From an uncultured Hyphomonas sp. (GTDB lineage Bacteria; Pseudomonadota; Alphaproteobacteria; Caulobacterales; Hyphomonadaceae): a stretch of 64,000 nucleotides of DNA. Both the position numbers and the translations under genes were made by a program. Below the pieces are notes generated by a model. That model was not told the origin of the DNA, ran no database searches, and saw only the letters and a list, made by a program, of their open reading frames with translations. Positions 63,438-64,000 of this stretch are shown here, in pieces (positions within the stretch are counted from its first letter, which is position 1; every line of letters begins with the position of its first letter). The stretch lies in NCBI RefSeq assembly GCF_963675305.1, contig NZ_OY776147.1, positions 2,418,001 to 2,482,000 of the forward strand, given 5' to 3'.

Positions 63438-64000
63438 TCAGATCGGCGGCGCCGCGGACGGCGGGACGTCAGCATCTTCCTCGTGCACCTCGATCAGGCC
63501 AAGCCCGACATGGCTGCGCTTGCGGCTGTAGAAGAAATAGATCGCGAGCCCGATCGCGCCCCAGACCGGCAGCACCATCTTCGCCACGAATGGCAGGTTC
63601 AGATAAAGGCCAAGGCACCCCACTGCGGCGATCGGGGCGATCACCCAGACGAAAGGCGTGCGGAACGGGCGGAACCGGTCCGGATCTGTCCGGCGCAGCA
63701 TCATCACGGCAATCGCCACCATAAAGAAGGCGAACAGTGTGCCGGAGTTTGAAATGTCCGCCAGCTGTCCGACCGGGAAGAAGGCCGCGGCGATGGCAAC
63801 ACAGATACCGGTGAAGATGGTCATCTTCCAGGGCGTCTTGAACTTCGGGTGCACGTCCGCGAGCTTTTCCGGCAGCAGGCCATCGCGGGCCATGACGAAG
63901 AAGATCCGCGTCTGGCCATAGATCATCATCAGGATCACCGACGGCAGCGCGATGGAGGCCGCCAGGCCGACGAGGTTGCCGATCAACGGGAAGCCGACAA
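63438..64000 (-). CDS. APC-family amino acid permease, C-terminal part
   Basis: The reading frame continues past the right edge; about 187 C-terminal residues are visible. LPSVILMMIYGQTRIFFVMARDGLLPEKL followed by four hydrophobic segments is the pattern of cationic amino acid transporters (YhdG/CAT type) of the APC family, quoted here in overlapping short parts: IYGQTRIFFVMARDG and HPKFKTPWKMTIFTG. It imports amino acids across the inner membrane. The N-terminus is outside the window. Confidence 0.88.
   Translation of the reverse strand, partial: VGFPLIGNLVGLAASIALPSVILMMIYGQTRIFFVMARDGLLPEKLADVHPKFKTPWKMTIFTGICVAIAAAFFPVGQLADISNSGTLFAFFMVAIAVMMLRRTDPDRFRPFRTPFVWVIAPIAAVGCLGLYLNLPFVAKMVLPVWGAIGLAIYFFYSRKRSHVGLGLIEVHEEDADVPPSAAPPI

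Overview
The window looks like the chromosome of a stalked or budding alphaproteobacterium of the Hyphomonadaceae type (Hyphomonas and relatives). The reasons are the high GC content, the dense gene packing, the ribF-ileS-lspA block, TrmFO, a TipF-like polarity protein, an exact alphaproteobacterial SOS box (GTTC-N7-GTTC) upstream of uvrA, and many TonB, peptidase and acyl-CoA genes typical of marine heterotrophs. This placement is an inference, because no 16S gene is present. Most of the window is ordinary core genome with no phage, transposon or CRISPR array.

Layout. Positions 1-648 hold the end of a Nudix/winged-helix regulator. From 14508 down to 650 there is a long minus-strand block: a TipF-like degenerate EAL protein, a small periplasmic protein, a HAD hydrolase, MaoC, ribF, two YbjN-like secreted proteins, ileS, lspA, a DUF3035 lipoprotein and three tandem M16 peptidases, the last lacking the complete metal site. 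Positions 14833-16417 hold a lipoprotein that looks like a dead metallo-beta-lactamase fold, and an FAH-family hydrolase. Positions 16529-20412 (plus) hold a DUF262/DUF1524 (GmrSD-like) protein, an SDR, a CsaA-like protein, a thioesterase and an AT-richer secreted Cys-rich protein. Positions 20409-27347 (minus) hold queA, a cyclophilin, coaD, gyrA, a class D (OXA-type) beta-lactamase and ssb. The divergent uvrA follows, with the SOS box between. Positions 30656-33459 hold three related membrane proteins. Next come trmFO, an NDUFAF6-like protein, sodB, a zinc-ribbon protein, a DEAD-box helicase, and acyl-CoA, aldehyde, SDR and hydrolase genes. After these lie an M1 aminopeptidase, an LLM oxidoreductase, a NupC/TonB-receptor/GST cluster, an S10 carboxypeptidase, a VOC protein, an SDR and a Kazal lipoprotein.

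The most interesting region is 60462-62500. A TROVE-domain (Ro60/Rsr) RNA-binding protein is preceded by about 980 bases without a protein gene. On the same (minus) strand this stretch contains four tandem structured RNA units (62410-61847) separated by only 7-8 nt. Each unit opens with the same GGUGGUGAAG strand, closes with GUUCCCC, and is sealed by a terminal helix whose sequence differs between units but remains complementary. Two units contain a complete circularly permuted tRNA-like module: T-arm, then an acceptor stem closed by a UUCG loop, then D-arm. This is the architecture of bacterial Y RNAs (YrlA type), which are Ro/Rsr partners. One unit is a 66-nt minimal version without any tRNA-like part, and one keeps only the T-arm. 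A tandem, diversified Y-RNA array upstream of rsr is the candidate undescribed system of this window.

All pairings and motif matches were made by eye. No folding, database search or codon statistics could be run.
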